Assembly: GCF_008704935.1 (NCBI RefSeq)
Contig: NZ_CP023692.1
Coordinates: 5,237,001-5,301,000 of the forward strand
Origin: Streptomyces vinaceus
Lineage (GTDB): Bacteria > Actinomycetota > Actinomycetes > Streptomycetales > Streptomycetaceae
Direction of reading: 5' to 3'
DNA: 64,000 nucleotides
Shown here: positions 27,300-35,549 of the stretch, piece by piece
How positions within the stretch are numbered: position 1 is the first letter of the stretch
Layout: each line of letters begins with the position of its first letter
Translations under genes and position numbers: made by a program
The notes under the pieces: generated by a model
The model's input: the letters and a program-made list of their open reading frames with translations, nothing else
What the model was told of the DNA's origin: nothing
Database searches by the model: none

Positions 27300-28052
27300 A
27301 TGTCAGGAACCCCCGCGCCGCTGCGCGCCACACGGGCCGCGATGTTCGCGGCGGTGTGCACCGCCTTGGGTGCGGTGGGGCATTCGTACATGTCTGGCAC
27401 GGACATTCCCCCAATAGGCCTTCTGGGTGCATTCGGGGTGACGGGCGGGCTCGCGTGGCTCGGCGCGGGGCGCCGCCGGGGGCCGGCCGGGATCAGCGCG
27501 GCGCTCCTCGCCGTGCAGGGAGTTCTGCACCTGCTCTTCTCGGGCAGCCAGGCGGGGCAGGGCGGTCACCGGGCCCCGGTGTCGGCTCCCCTGCCCATGC
27601 CCGGGCCGATGCCCGCCCACCACCACATGGCCGGCATGGCGGACGCCCAGGGCATGGCGGACGCCCACGGCATGGCCGATATGGCCGACATGGCCCACAT
27701 GAGCGACATGGCCGGCACGGCCGGGCACGGCGGCTTCGGCATGACCGCCGCGCACGTGCTCGCCGGTCTGTTCTGCGCCGCCTGGCTGGCCTGGGGCGAG
27801 GCGGCCGTGTTCCGGCTGGCCCCGGTCCTCGGCGCCGCCGCGCTGCTGGCGGCCCGGCCGCTCGGCCGCGCCTTCGCGCTGCTCCGGGCCCGGTCGGCCC
27901 CCGTACCGGCGCCGCCCGCGCCCCGGCCCTCGTACGAACCCCCGCGCGGGCTGCGCGGAGCGGTGCCCGCCCACACCCTGGTGCGCCGCGGCCCGCCCCG
28001 GGGGCCCCACACCCGCGCCACGGCCCCCGGCCGCAGCGCCCTCGCCGTCTGA
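27300..28052 (+). CDS. Membrane protein with Met/His-rich loop
   Basis: This 250-residue protein has about three N-terminal membrane segments and a loop at about residues 98-145 that is extremely rich in methionine and histidine (HHHMAGMADAQGMADAHGMA, then MAHMSDMAGTAGHGG). Two more membrane segments and a basic Pro-rich tail follow. Such loops bind copper in known copper-handling proteins. It lies 75 bases upstream of a PepSY protein that has a similar His/Met stretch. A role in copper handling is therefore inferred. The ATG at 27300 was chosen because an upstream extension is charged and non-membrane. Confidence 0.75.
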   Translation: MSGTPAPLRATRAAMFAAVCTALGAVGHSYMSGTDIPPIGLLGAFGVTGGLAWLGAGRRRGPAGISAALLAVQGVLHLLFSGSQAGQGGHRAPVSAPLPMPGPMPAHHHMAGMADAQGMADAHGMADMADMAHMSDMAGTAGHGGFGMTAAHVLAGLFCAAWLAWGEAAVFRLAPVLGAAALLAARPLGRAFALLRARSAPVPAPPAPRPSYEPPRGLRGAVPAHTLVRRGPPRGPHTRATAPGRSALAV

Positions 28053-28127
28053 CGGACCGGCCGAGGGGCGAGACCTGGGGCCGGTTCACCCCACGTCTGC
28101 GCCAATGCGCCCACACCTAGGACCCAC

Positions 28128-29579
28128 ATGTCCCTTGACGAGGTTCAGGACGTCCGTACCCCGGACGCCGCCGCGACCCCCGATACGCCCGCCGCACCCT
28201 CCAAGCCCGGAGCCTGGGCCGCCCTGCGGCCCCTGCTCCTGCGCATGCACTTCTACGCGGGGGTCCTGATCGCCCCGCTGCTCTTCCTCGCCGCGGCCAC
28301 GGGCCTGCTGTACGCGGGCTCCTGGCAGGCCGAAAAGATCATCTACTCCGACGAGTTGACCGTCTCCGAGGTCAGCGAGAGCACCGTGCCGCTCAGCGCC
28401 CAGCTCACGGCCGCCCGGGCCACCGTGCCGGACGGCAAGGTCGTGGGCGTGTGGCCCGCGCCCGACGCCGAGGCGACCACCCGCGTGATCATGGAGGCTC
28501 CGGGTCTGGCCGAGGGGCAGACCCGGACCGTGTTCGTGGACCCGTACTCCGCCCACGTCAACGGAGTGCTGACCACCGAGGGCGACGCGCTGCCGCTGCG
28601 CGCCTGGCTCAGCGAGTTCCACTCCAGCCTCCAGCTCGGCGAGTTCGGGCGGAACTACAGCGAACTCGCCGCGAGCTGGCTCTGGGTCGTCGCACTCGGC
28701 GGCCTCGCCCTGTGGATCGGCCGCCGCCGCTCCCGCAAGGCCCTGCTCGTCCTGCCCGACCGCGCCGCCACCGGCCGCCGCAAGACCCTGTCCTGGCACG
28801 GAGCCGTCGGCCTGTGGGCCGTCGCCGGACTCGTCGCGCTCTCCGCCACCGGCCTGACGTGGTCGAAGTACGCGGGCGAGCACATCGGCCGGGTCCAGGA
28901 CGGGCTCGGCGGCGCCACCCCCTCGGTCTCCGCGGCCCTCGCCCCCGGTTCGGCCGCCGGCTCCGACGAGCACGCGGGGCACGCCGGGCACGGCATGCCC
29001 GAGGGCATGGAGATGCCCGCGGCCCCGGCCGCCGCCGACATCGGCATCGACAGGGCCGTCGCCGCCGCCCGCGCCGCCGGGGTCACCCACGAACTGCGCG
29101 TCACCCTGCCCGCCAAGGGCAACGGCTACGTCGTCAAGGAGCAGGACAAGCAACTGCCGGTCCACCTCGACTCGGTCTCCGTCGACCCCGCCGACGGCCG
29201 GATCATCGACGAACTGCGCTTCGCCGACTACCCCGTGCTCGCCAAGCTGACGCGCTTCGGCATCGACCTGCACATGGGCAAGACCCTCGGCCTCGCCAAC
29301 CAGATAGCCCTCGGCGCGCTCGCCGTCGCCGTGATGTTCCTGGTGTTCTGGGGCTACCGCATGTGGTGGCTGCGCCGGCCCACCAAGGACCGCACCCTGT
29401 CGGCCGGCCGCCCGCAGCCGCGCGGAGCCTGGCGCAAGGTCCCGCCGGCGGTGCTGCTCCCGCTCGCCGCGGTGACCGCGGTGGTCGGGTGGTTCGTACC
29501 GATGCTCGGCATCAGCCTGGTCGCGTTCCTCGTGGTCGACGTGGTGCTCGGAGCGATCGCGGCGCGCCGCGCGGCCTAA
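28128..29579 (+). CDS. PepSY-associated membrane protein
   Basis: This 483-residue protein is of the PepSY_TM type. It has a first membrane segment near residues 40-62 (MHFYAGVLIAPLLFLAAATG), with the family's histidine, and an extracytoplasmic PepSY region (VFVDPYSAHVNG). Further segments are near 185 and 225, then a His/Met stretch (DEHAGHAGHGMPEGMEMP, about 281-298). A second PepSY region (VSVDPADGRIIDELRFADYP) and C-terminal segments follow. Relatives accompany iron and copper uptake systems. Together with the preceding Met/His-rich protein it suggests a metal-linked membrane pair. Confidence 0.88.
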   Translation: MSLDEVQDVRTPDAAATPDTPAAPSKPGAWAALRPLLLRMHFYAGVLIAPLLFLAAATGLLYAGSWQAEKIIYSDELTVSEVSESTVPLSAQLTAARATVPDGKVVGVWPAPDAEATTRVIMEAPGLAEGQTRTVFVDPYSAHVNGVLTTEGDALPLRAWLSEFHSSLQLGEFGRNYSELAASWLWVVALGGLALWIGRRRSRKALLVLPDRAATGRRKTLSWHGAVGLWAVAGLVALSATGLTWSKYAGEHIGRVQDGLGGATPSVSAALAPGSAAGSDEHAGHAGHGMPEGMEMPAAPAAADIGIDRAVAAARAAGVTHELRVTLPAKGNGYVVKEQDKQLPVHLDSVSVDPADGRIIDELRFADYPVLAKLTRFGIDLHMGKTLGLANQIALGALAVAVMFLVFWGYRMWWLRRPTKDRTLSAGRPQPRGAWRKVPPAVLLPLAAVTAVVGWFVPMLGISLVAFLVVDVVLGAIAARRAA

Positions 29580-29588
29580 GCCCCACGC

Positions 29589-29633
29589 GGCGGGTGGGCC
29601 CGTACTCCGCTCGGGGGTACGGGCCCGCCCGCC
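29589..29633. terminator. Bidirectional terminator between PepSY and OmpR-type genes
   Basis: The arms 29589-29605 and 29617-29633 pair over 17 bases with one G-T wobble and an 11-base loop. It lies between two convergent stop codons. Confidence 0.85.
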
Positions 29634-29640
29634 GGCCGGC

Positions 29641-30246
29641 TCAGGGCGCGTACTTGTAGCCCACGCGGCGCACGGTCTGGATCGCGCCGCGGTGCGCCGC
29701 GCCCAGCTTGCGGCGCAGGCGGGCGACGTGGACGTCCACGGTCCGGCCGTCGCCGACGTGGCCGTAGCCCCAGACCGTGGTCACCAGCTGGTCCCGGCTG
29801 TGCACCCGGTGCGGGTGTGCGACCAGGTGGGCCAGCAGCTCGAACTCCAGGTACGTCAGGTCGAGCACCCGGCCGTCGACCTCGGCGGTGCGCTGGGCGG
29901 AGTCGATGCGGACCAGCTCGTCCCCGGCGGTGGCGGCCGCCGCCGGGGGCTGGGGAAGGGGTTGCGGAACGGCCTGGGGGGCGAAGGCGATCGGCGGCAG
30001 ATCGTCCGACCCGGCCGGTACGAGGACCAGGTAGCCGACCATCGGCGGCTGACCCGGCAGCGCCGGAACGGCGTGCTGCGGCGCGGGCAGCCAGGTGGCG
30101 CCCGGCGGCAGGAGGTCGACCACGCGGGCGACCTCGTTGCGGTCCACGGCGCGCAGCCGCTGGCGCGGACTGGGCGGGTAGGCGAGGGGCGCGGTCGCAG
30201 CGGTCGCGGCGGAGGCGGCGGAAGTCAGGGAACGGGTGTGAGACAT
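29641..30246 (-). CDS. OmpR/PhoB-type winged-helix DNA-binding protein without receiver domain
   Basis: This 201-residue protein has a C-terminal winged helix of the OmpR/PhoB type (residues about 110-200): LDLTYLEFELLAHLVAHPHR, then SRDQLVTTVWGYGHVGDGRT, VDVHVARLRRKLG and the wing VRRVGYKYAP. In place of the phospho-receiver it has about 100 residues of Ala/Pro-rich sequence with a short conserved core (VGYLVLVPAG). It therefore cannot be activated by a histidine kinase in the usual way. Single winged-helix regulators of this type are conserved in Streptomyces. Targets are unknown; the convergent PepSY pair and divergent side toward glnII offer no firm link. Confidence 0.88.
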   Translation of the reverse strand: MSHTRSLTSAASAATAATAPLAYPPSPRQRLRAVDRNEVARVVDLLPPGATWLPAPQHAVPALPGQPPMVGYLVLVPAGSDDLPPIAFAPQAVPQPLPQPPAAAATAGDELVRIDSAQRTAEVDGRVLDLTYLEFELLAHLVAHPHRVHSRDQLVTTVWGYGHVGDGRTVDVHVARLRRKLGAAHRGAIQTVRRVGYKYAP

Positions 30247-30594
30247 GAGTGGTCAGCTCTTTCACGCGAAGTGGCAGGCAGGAGAGGACGTACGTACGTC
30301 ATCGCGTACCGCGCGGACCGAAGGCCTCGGGGGAGCTCCGTGGGCGGATCCCGAAAGGCTTTAGAGGGTCGGCGCGTTCTCCGTGCGGCAACACACCCGG
30401 TCGAAATCGTGATCCTGACGGGAGGGCCAGAACGGCTCGAGGTCGCTGCGACCGTTCGAGGTGTGCGAGTGGCTGGCCATGAGCGCCATTGAAGCAGATG
30501 TCACGGGCTCAGGGCAGGCTCCGTCTCAGTCCGTGGAGCGGAATCTCAAATTCCGCGACGAGGCCTCCGGCGGACCTCCGGTAACCCCGACGCA
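30247..30594. other. Intergenic region between the winged-helix gene and glnII
   Basis: No convincing gene is present. It holds the promoter side of the winged-helix gene, including ACGTACGTACGT at 30288-30299. At 30538-30556 there is a perfect inverted repeat, GCGGAAT-CTCAA-ATTCCGC, which may be an operator or an extra hairpin after glnII. Confidence 0.5.
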
Positions 30595-30631
30595 CGGCGC
30601 CCGCCGGGCCACTGGGGCTCGGCGGGCGCCG
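30595..30631. terminator. glnII: Terminator of glnII
   Basis: CGGCGCCCGCCG (30595-30606) and CGGCGGGCGCCG (30620-30631) form a perfect 12-base stem with a 13-base loop, beginning 28 bases after the glnII stop on the minus strand. Confidence 0.85.
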
Positions 30632-30658
30632 TGTCGTGCGGGCGGGGCGGGCCGGGTC

Positions 30659-31678
30659 TCAGACCAGGCCCTCCTTCTTCAGGCTGGTGCAGCAGGTGTC
30701 CACGATGAGGCGGGTCACCACGTACGGGTCCACGTTCGCGTTCGGGCGGCGGTCCTCGATGTAGCCCTTGCCGTCCTTCTCCACCTGCCACGGGATGCGG
30801 ACCGAGGCGCCGCGGTCCGAGACGCCGTAGCTGAACTCGTTCCACGGGGCCGTCTCGTGCAGACCCGTCAGACGCTCGTCGATGCCGGCGCCGTAGTTCT
30901 TGACGTGGTCCAGCGGCTTCGAGCCCTCGCCCAGCGCCTCGCACGCCGTGATGATGGCGCGGTAGTCCTCGCGCATCGCCTTCGTGGAGAAGTTGGTGTG
31001 CGCGCCCGCGCCGTTCCAGTCGCCCTTCACCGGCTTCGGGTTCAGCGTCGCCGAGACGTTGAAGTCCTCGGCGGTGCGGTACAGCAGCCAGCGCGCGATC
31101 CACAGCTGGTCCGAGACCTCCAGCGGGCCGACCGGGCCGACCTGGAACTCCCACTGGCCGGGCATGACCTCGGCGTTGATGCCCGAGATGGCCAGACCCG
31201 CCGCCAGGCAGTGGTCCAGGTGCTTCTCGACGATCTCGCGGCCGAAGATCTCGTCGGCGCCGACGCCGCAGTAGTAGCCGCCCTGCGCGGCCGGGAATCC
31301 GCCCACCGGGAAGCCGAGCGGCCGGATGCCGTCGAAGAAGGTGTACTCCTGCTCGATGCCGAAGATCGGCTCCTGCTCCCCGAACTGCTCCGCGACCGGA
31401 CGCAGCAGCGCGCGGGTGTTCGACTCGTGCGGGGTCATGTCGATGTTCATGACCTCGCACAGCACGAGGAGGTTGTCGCCGCCGCGGATCGGGTCCGGGC
31501 AGGAGAACACCGGCTGGAGCACGCGGTCGGAGGCGTGGCCCTCGGCCTGGTTGGTGCTCGATCCGTCGAAGCCCCAGATCGGCAGCGCCTCGCCGTCGGC
31601 CAGGATCTTCGTCTTGGAGCGCAGCTTGGCCGTCGGCTCGGTGCCGTCGATCCAGATGTACTCAGCCTTGTAGCTCAC
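30659..31678 (-). CDS. glnII: Glutamine synthetase type II (eukaryotic-like)
   Basis: This 339-residue enzyme makes glutamine from glutamate, ammonia and ATP. The sequence is the short GSII form, not the GSI form: YKAEYIWIDGTEPTAKLRSK at the start, WGFDGSSTNQAEGHASD, FGIEQEYTFF, and ASVRIPWQVEKDGKGYIEDR near the C-terminus. It lacks the GSI adenylylation segment. The frame extends to an ATG three codons upstream (31685-31687), but GAAGG would then abut that ATG; the GTG at 31676-31678 has AAGGA at 8 bases and is preferred. Upstream GlnR-type boxes fit known nitrogen control of glnII in Streptomyces. Confidence 0.95.
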   Translation of the reverse strand: MSYKAEYIWIDGTEPTAKLRSKTKILADGEALPIWGFDGSSTNQAEGHASDRVLQPVFSCPDPIRGGDNLLVLCEVMNIDMTPHESNTRALLRPVAEQFGEQEPIFGIEQEYTFFDGIRPLGFPVGGFPAAQGGYYCGVGADEIFGREIVEKHLDHCLAAGLAISGINAEVMPGQWEFQVGPVGPLEVSDQLWIARWLLYRTAEDFNVSATLNPKPVKGDWNGAGAHTNFSTKAMREDYRAIITACEALGEGSKPLDHVKNYGAGIDERLTGLHETAPWNEFSYGVSDRGASVRIPWQVEKDGKGYIEDRRPNANVDPYVVTRLIVDTCCTSLKKEGLV

Positions 31679-31760
31679 GGGCCCCATCCTTCGGTGCGTC
31701 GCTCCGGCGCAGACTCTGCGGGCTCTGCGTTGCGGTGTGACCGCAGCGTGCCCGTTCGCG

Positions 31761-31798
31761 ATTTCTCTTCCGTTGCCCGTGTGTGAACCCCGTGTTAC
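31761..31798 (-). promoter_or_regulatory. glnII: GlnR-type operator of glnII
   Basis: Read on the minus strand the site is GTAAC-n6-TTCAC-n6-GCAAC-n6-GAAAT, which has the spacing of the GlnR consensus gTnAc-n6-GaAAc in tandem. It lies about 85 bases upstream of the glnII start codon. GlnR control of glnII is established in Streptomyces; binding here is inferred from the match. Confidence 0.75.
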
Positions 31799-31875
31799 CG
31801 AGGTTTACGCCGCAGGTCGAGTGGCCCGTGCGGGTCGGCGCCAGCACACCCGTCCGAGTGGGGCAGACTGAGCGG

Positions 31876-32823
31876 GTGAGCATTTCGTACGATTTGAACG
31901 CGGCCGACGGTCCCGCGGACTCCCCCCGCCTGCCCGCCCGCCCCCGGGTCGGCCTGCTGGGCACCGGCCCCTGGGCCCACCGCACCCATGCCCCCGCCCT
32001 CGCCGCGCACGCCGGCTCCGAGTTCGCCGGAGTGTGGGGCCGCCGCCCCGAGGCCGCGGCCGAGCTGGCCGACGCGTACGGGGTGAAGGTGTACGAAGAC
32101 GCCGACGAGCTGTTCGCCGACTGTGACGTCGTGGCCTTCGCCCTGCCGCCCGACGTCCAGGCCCCGATGGCCGTACGCGCGGCCGCCGCGGGCTGCCAAC
32201 TGCTCCTCGACAAGCCCGTCGCCACCACCGCCGAGGACGCGCGTGCCGTCGCCCACGCCGCGGCCCGGCACGGTGTGGCCTCCGTCGTCTTCCTCACCCT
32301 GCGCTTCGCCGAGCCGGCCGCCGGCTGGGTCGCCGAGCAGGCCGCCCGCACCGGGTGGTTCACGGCGAGCGCCCACTGGCTCGGCGCCGTGTTCCCGCCC
32401 GACGGCGCGCCCAGCGCGTACGCCGCCTCGCCCTGGCGCAAGGTCAAGGGCGGTCTGTGGGACGTCGGCCCGCACGCCCTGTCCGTCCTGATCCCGGTGC
32501 TGGGCGACGTCACCTCCGTCTCCGCCACCCGCGGCCCCTCCGACGTGGTCCAGCTCGCGCTGCGGCACGCCTCGGGCGCCGCGAGCACCGCCGTGCTCAG
32601 CCTGGGCGCGCCGACGGCGGCGGCCGGGGTGGGCCTGGAGCTGCGCGGGGCCGAGGGCGTGTTCTCGCTGCCGAACTGGACCGACGTGCCGGGCGCGTAC
32701 GGACGCGCACTCGACGCCCTGCTCACCGCCGCCCGCACCGGTGTGGCGGACCCCCGGGACGCGCAGTTCGCGGCCCGTCTGACGGAAATCCTGGCCGAGG
32801 CCGAGTCCCAGCTGCCGCAGTGA
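31876..32823 (+). CDS. Gfo/Idh/MocA-family oxidoreductase
   Basis: This 315-residue protein has the N-terminal Rossmann motif GLLGTGPWAHRTHAPAL, the second strand FAGVWGRRPEAAAELA, and the family's EKP-like lysine in LLLDKPVATTAEDARAV. A C-terminal alpha/beta domain follows (GGLWDVGPHALSVLIPVLGD). It probably oxidises or reduces a sugar or cyclitol with NAD(P); the substrate is unknown. The start is taken as GTG at 31876; the frame stays open upstream, but that part overlaps the glnII operator and is not family-like. Its stop is 21 bases from the convergent membrane protein gene. Confidence 0.9.
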   Translation: MSISYDLNAADGPADSPRLPARPRVGLLGTGPWAHRTHAPALAAHAGSEFAGVWGRRPEAAAELADAYGVKVYEDADELFADCDVVAFALPPDVQAPMAVRAAAAGCQLLLDKPVATTAEDARAVAHAAARHGVASVVFLTLRFAEPAAGWVAEQAARTGWFTASAHWLGAVFPPDGAPSAYAASPWRKVKGGLWDVGPHALSVLIPVLGDVTSVSATRGPSDVVQLALRHASGAASTAVLSLGAPTAAAGVGLELRGAEGVFSLPNWTDVPGAYGRALDALLTAARTGVADPRDAQFAARLTEILAEAESQLPQ

Positions 32824-32844
32824 CCGGGGCCCGGCGCCTCGGGG

Positions 32845-33402
32845 CTACTTGATGAGGGCGTTGGCCACGATGATGGCGAGGCCGAAGGTGGCGTCCGCCA
32901 AGCCCTTGAGCAGGGCCGGGCCGAGCCGGTGGCCGACGCGCAGCGCCACGAAGGAGCCCCACGCGAACAGCAGGGCGGTGTTCAGGCCGAGCCCGACGGC
33001 GGTCACCGCGTGGGAGTCCCAGTGGGTGAGCCCGGAGGCGAGCAGCAGCAGGACGGTGGGAAGGGTGGCCGCGATCATCGGCCACTCGTTCCACAGCGCC
33101 CGTGCGAGCACCCGCCACCCGTGGGCGGCGGAGCCGGCCTGATGGCTGCTCATGTGGTGCGAGTAGCCGTGCGCGAGGGCGGCCGCGACGGCGGTGACCA
33201 GCACCCAGCTGGCGTCGTAGAACGGGGTGGACTCCTCGCCCGCCTGGTCGAGCGCGGCGAGCAGGCCCGATGCGAGCACGGTCCCGTAGACCCCGCCGAA
33301 CATCCAGTCGGCGCCCCGGCGCGGTGGGGGCAGGTGGGGTCGGGGGAGCCGTCCCTGTTCCTGCGGGTCGTGTGCGTCCGGCCGGGTCTGCTCGTGGGTC
33401 AT
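32845..33402 (-). CDS. Integral membrane protein of unknown function
   Basis: This 185-residue protein has a polar, Pro/Arg-rich N-terminus of about 32 residues, then about five hydrophobic segments (FGGVYGTVLASGLLAALD, SWVLVTAVAAALAHGYSHHM, MIAATLPTVLLLLASGL, AVGLGLNTALLFAWGSFVAL, ADATFGLAIIVANALI). A histidine pair, YSHHMSSH, follows the second segment. I do not recognise a family. Upstream, GCAAAAGG occurs twice on the minus strand, 18 bases apart (33422-33429 and 33440-33447), close to the start. Confidence 0.8.
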   Translation of the reverse strand: MTHEQTRPDAHDPQEQGRLPRPHLPPPRRGADWMFGGVYGTVLASGLLAALDQAGEESTPFYDASWVLVTAVAAALAHGYSHHMSSHQAGSAAHGWRVLARALWNEWPMIAATLPTVLLLLASGLTHWDSHAVTAVGLGLNTALLFAWGSFVALRVGHRLGPALLKGLADATFGLAIIVANALIK

Positions 33403-33512
33403 CGCTGTCCTCTGATGTGATCCTTTTGCGCGTTACATCCCTTTTGCTTGGTTTCACACCCTAGAGGGTGACGAGGTGAGGCCGAGATGAGGAACGGGGG
33501 CGGGTGCCCGGG

Positions 33513-33884
33513 TCAGGCCCGGCGGGACAGGGCCTCGCGGACCGCCTCCTCCGAGCGGGCGACCACCGCCGAGCCGTCCTCCGCCGTGATGATCGGGCGC
33601 TGGATGAGCTTGGGGTGTGCCGCCAGGTGGGCGATCCAGCGCCCCCGGGCCTCGTCCGTCTCCTCGCGCGGCAGGTCCCGTACGCCCGTCTCCTTGGCCA
33701 GGGGGTCCGAGGTGCGGGTGATGTCCCACGGCTCCAGGCCGAGCCGGCCCAGGACCTCGCGGAGCTCGGCCTCGGAGGGTACGTCCTCCAGGTAGCGGCG
33801 CACCGTGTACTCGGCGCCCTCCGTGTCCAGCAGGGTCAGCGCGCTGCGGCACTTCGAGCAGGCGGGATTGATCCAGATCTCCAT
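33513..33884 (-). CDS. ArsC/Spx-family thioredoxin-fold protein
   Basis: This 123-residue protein has NPACSKCRSALTLLD with cysteines 9 and 12, then VRRYLEDVPSEAELREVLGR, and the ArsC-type LIQRPIITAEDGSAVVARSE. It may reduce arsenate with a thiol donor, but the CxxC variant is also common in Spx-like and YffB-like proteins whose substrate is unknown. The ATG at 33882-33884 begins the thioredoxin fold directly; an upstream extension is arginine/proline-rich and not family-like. No other arsenic gene is nearby. Confidence 0.88.
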   Translation of the reverse strand: MEIWINPACSKCRSALTLLDTEGAEYTVRRYLEDVPSEAELREVLGRLGLEPWDITRTSDPLAKETGVRDLPREETDEARGRWIAHLAAHPKLIQRPIITAEDGSAVVARSEEAVREALSRRA

Positions 33885-34001
33885 GGCCCCCAGCCTAGGG
33901 CGCGCCCGCTCGGGGCCCGTCCGGCCAGGGCTTTTGTCAGTGGCCCCCGGTAAAATCGAGGGAGAACGACAGGAAGCCAACTACCGTTTGGGAGGCTGTA
34001 G

Positions 34002-34259
34002 ATGGCCACTGCCATGACCTTCGAGCCCGTCAAGAAGAAGCCGCTGCCGGCGGGCCTGCCCCGCGAGTGGTACGAGAGCCACAACCGCCGTCTGAAGGCG
34101 ATGCGGCTGGCGATATCCCTGCTCGATTCGGGGACGTACGACGCCCGCCGTGCCACCAACCGGAAGATCCGCACGATGGCCGTCCGCACGGGCATCCACC
34201 GTCCGTCGAACGTCACGTGCAAGCTGGTCCGCGCCTACATCGTCAGCAACGGAGCCTGA
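34002..34259 (+). CDS. Small conserved actinobacterial protein
   Basis: This 85-residue basic protein (MATAMTFEPVKKKPLPAGLP, then RRLKAMRLAISLLDSGTYDA) ends in a helix pair, RKIRTMAVRTGIHRPSNVTC, that could bind nucleic acid. GGGAGG lies 6 bases before the ATG, so it is well translated. Streptomycetes carry similar short proteins of unknown function. It is convergent with the PP2C phosphatase gene; two hairpins separate them. Confidence 0.8.
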   Translation: MATAMTFEPVKKKPLPAGLPREWYESHNRRLKAMRLAISLLDSGTYDARRATNRKIRTMAVRTGIHRPSNVTCKLVRAYIVSNGA

Positions 34260-34270
34260 GCCTGCCCGAC

Positions 34271-34334
34271 GGCGTCCGGCCGGCCCCCCGGCCTGCCGGA
34301 CGCCCGCCGGACGACCGGCCGGGCCCGGCCGGTC
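34271..34334. terminator. Pair of hairpins between convergent genes
   Basis: GGCGTCCGGC (34271-34280) pairs with GCCGGACGCC (34295-34304). A second, perfect 22-base palindrome spans 34313-34334 and touches the stop of the phosphatase gene. Together they can end transcription from both sides. Confidence 0.7.
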
Positions 34335-35460
34335 AGACCTCCGGGAGGGACAGCACCAGCAGGGCCACGTCGTCGCGGGGGCCGCCGGCGGTGAACTGCA
34401 CCAGGTCCTGCCACACCGCCTCGACCAGCCCCGCCGGCTCCCGCTCCAGGGCCGGGAGCCGGTCCGCCAGGGGGTAGAACTCGCCCGCCGCGTCCCGGGC
34501 CTCCGTCACCCCGTCCGTGTGCGCCAGCAGCCGGTCGCCCGGCAGCAGCCGTACGTCGGCCACCACCGCGAGGTCCGGCCCGGCGAGCCCCAGCCCCAGC
34601 GGGGGGCCCGGTTCCACGGCCAGCTCGGACACCGCGGCCGCCCGCAGCAGCAGCGCCGGCGGATGCCCGCACGAGAGGATCCGTACCAGGTCCAGCCCGG
34701 GCGGGAACTCCAGCAGCAGCGCCGTCGCGAACAGCTCCGGCTGCTCCGACGCCGCCTCCCCCTCCGACCCCTCCCCTTCCGCCCCCGCCCCCTCCGCCGA
34801 CCCCGCGGTGTCCGCCAGCAGCCTGCGGTCCAGCCGGGCGGCCACCGCCGCGAGCTCGGGATCGTCCAGCACCCCCTCGCGGAAGGCGCCGAGTAGCGCG
34901 GCCACCGTGCCGACCGCCGCGAGACCGTGCCCCTGCACGTCCCCGACCAGCGCCCGTACCCCGTACGGCCCGACCCGTACGTCGTACAGGTCGCCGCCGA
35001 CCAGGGTGCCGCGCTGGGCGGCCCGGTACAGCCCCGCGCAGCGCACCGGACCGACCTGCTCCGGTACGGGCGGCAGCACCGCCAGCTGCGCCGCCTCCGC
35101 GACCGTCCGTACGCTGACCAGCTGCGCGTCGCGCCGCCGGCGGACCCAGGCGATGACCACGCTCAACAGCCCGATCGCGGCCACCGTGGCCAGGTCCGCG
35201 CCCCGCGGGTGCGCGGAACCGGCCCACGGCATGCCGAGCAGCGACAGCACGATCCCGGCGAAGACGGCGGTGCCGGCGGCCCCGTAGGCGAAGGCGGCCA
35301 CCGGCGGCAGTCCGGCCAGGAAGAAGCCCACCTCGGCCTCGCCCTGGGTGAGGCGCTGTACGAGCACCAGCACCACGAGTGCCGCCACGGGGGCAATGCG
35401 GGCCCACAGCGGTGGCGGCTTGCCGTGCAGCCAGCCGGGCTCCTCGCGTCGGCGTCTCAC
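34333..35460 (-). CDS. SpoIIE-type PP2C serine phosphatase, membrane-anchored
   Basis: This 375-residue protein has three to four membrane segments in its first 115 residues (ARIAPVAALVVLVLVQRL and following). A cytoplasmic PP2C/SpoIIE domain follows with the metal-binding motifs GGDLYDV, VGDVQGHG, CGHPPALLL, DGVTEARD and DDVALLVL. An acidic, Glu/Ala/Gly-rich insert lies near residues 220-240. Such enzymes are abundant in Streptomyces and dephosphorylate anti-sigma-factor antagonists. No partner gene is adjacent, so the target is unknown. Confidence 0.92.
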   Translation of the reverse strand: MRRRREEPGWLHGKPPPLWARIAPVAALVVLVLVQRLTQGEAEVGFFLAGLPPVAAFAYGAAGTAVFAGIVLSLLGMPWAGSAHPRGADLATVAAIGLLSVVIAWVRRRRDAQLVSVRTVAEAAQLAVLPPVPEQVGPVRCAGLYRAAQRGTLVGGDLYDVRVGPYGVRALVGDVQGHGLAAVGTVAALLGAFREGVLDDPELAAVAARLDRRLLADTAGSAEGAGAEGEGSEGEAASEQPELFATALLLEFPPGLDLVRILSCGHPPALLLRAAAVSELAVEPGPPLGLGLAGPDLAVVADVRLLPGDRLLAHTDGVTEARDAAGEFYPLADRLPALEREPAGLVEAVWQDLVQFTAGGPRDDVALLVLSLPEV

Positions 35461-35549
35461 CCCTCCACCCTGGTACGGGCGCGGAGGGCGCGCACGCCGG
35501 ACCGGCCCGCCGGGTGGCCTCGCGGGGTCCGGGCGCCGACAGTGGTCCC

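Noticed and set aside
30249..30482. A 77-codon plus-strand frame in the winged-helix/glnII gap
   Set aside because: It is Arg/Gly-rich with no start context and overlaps the promoter side of the winged-helix gene.
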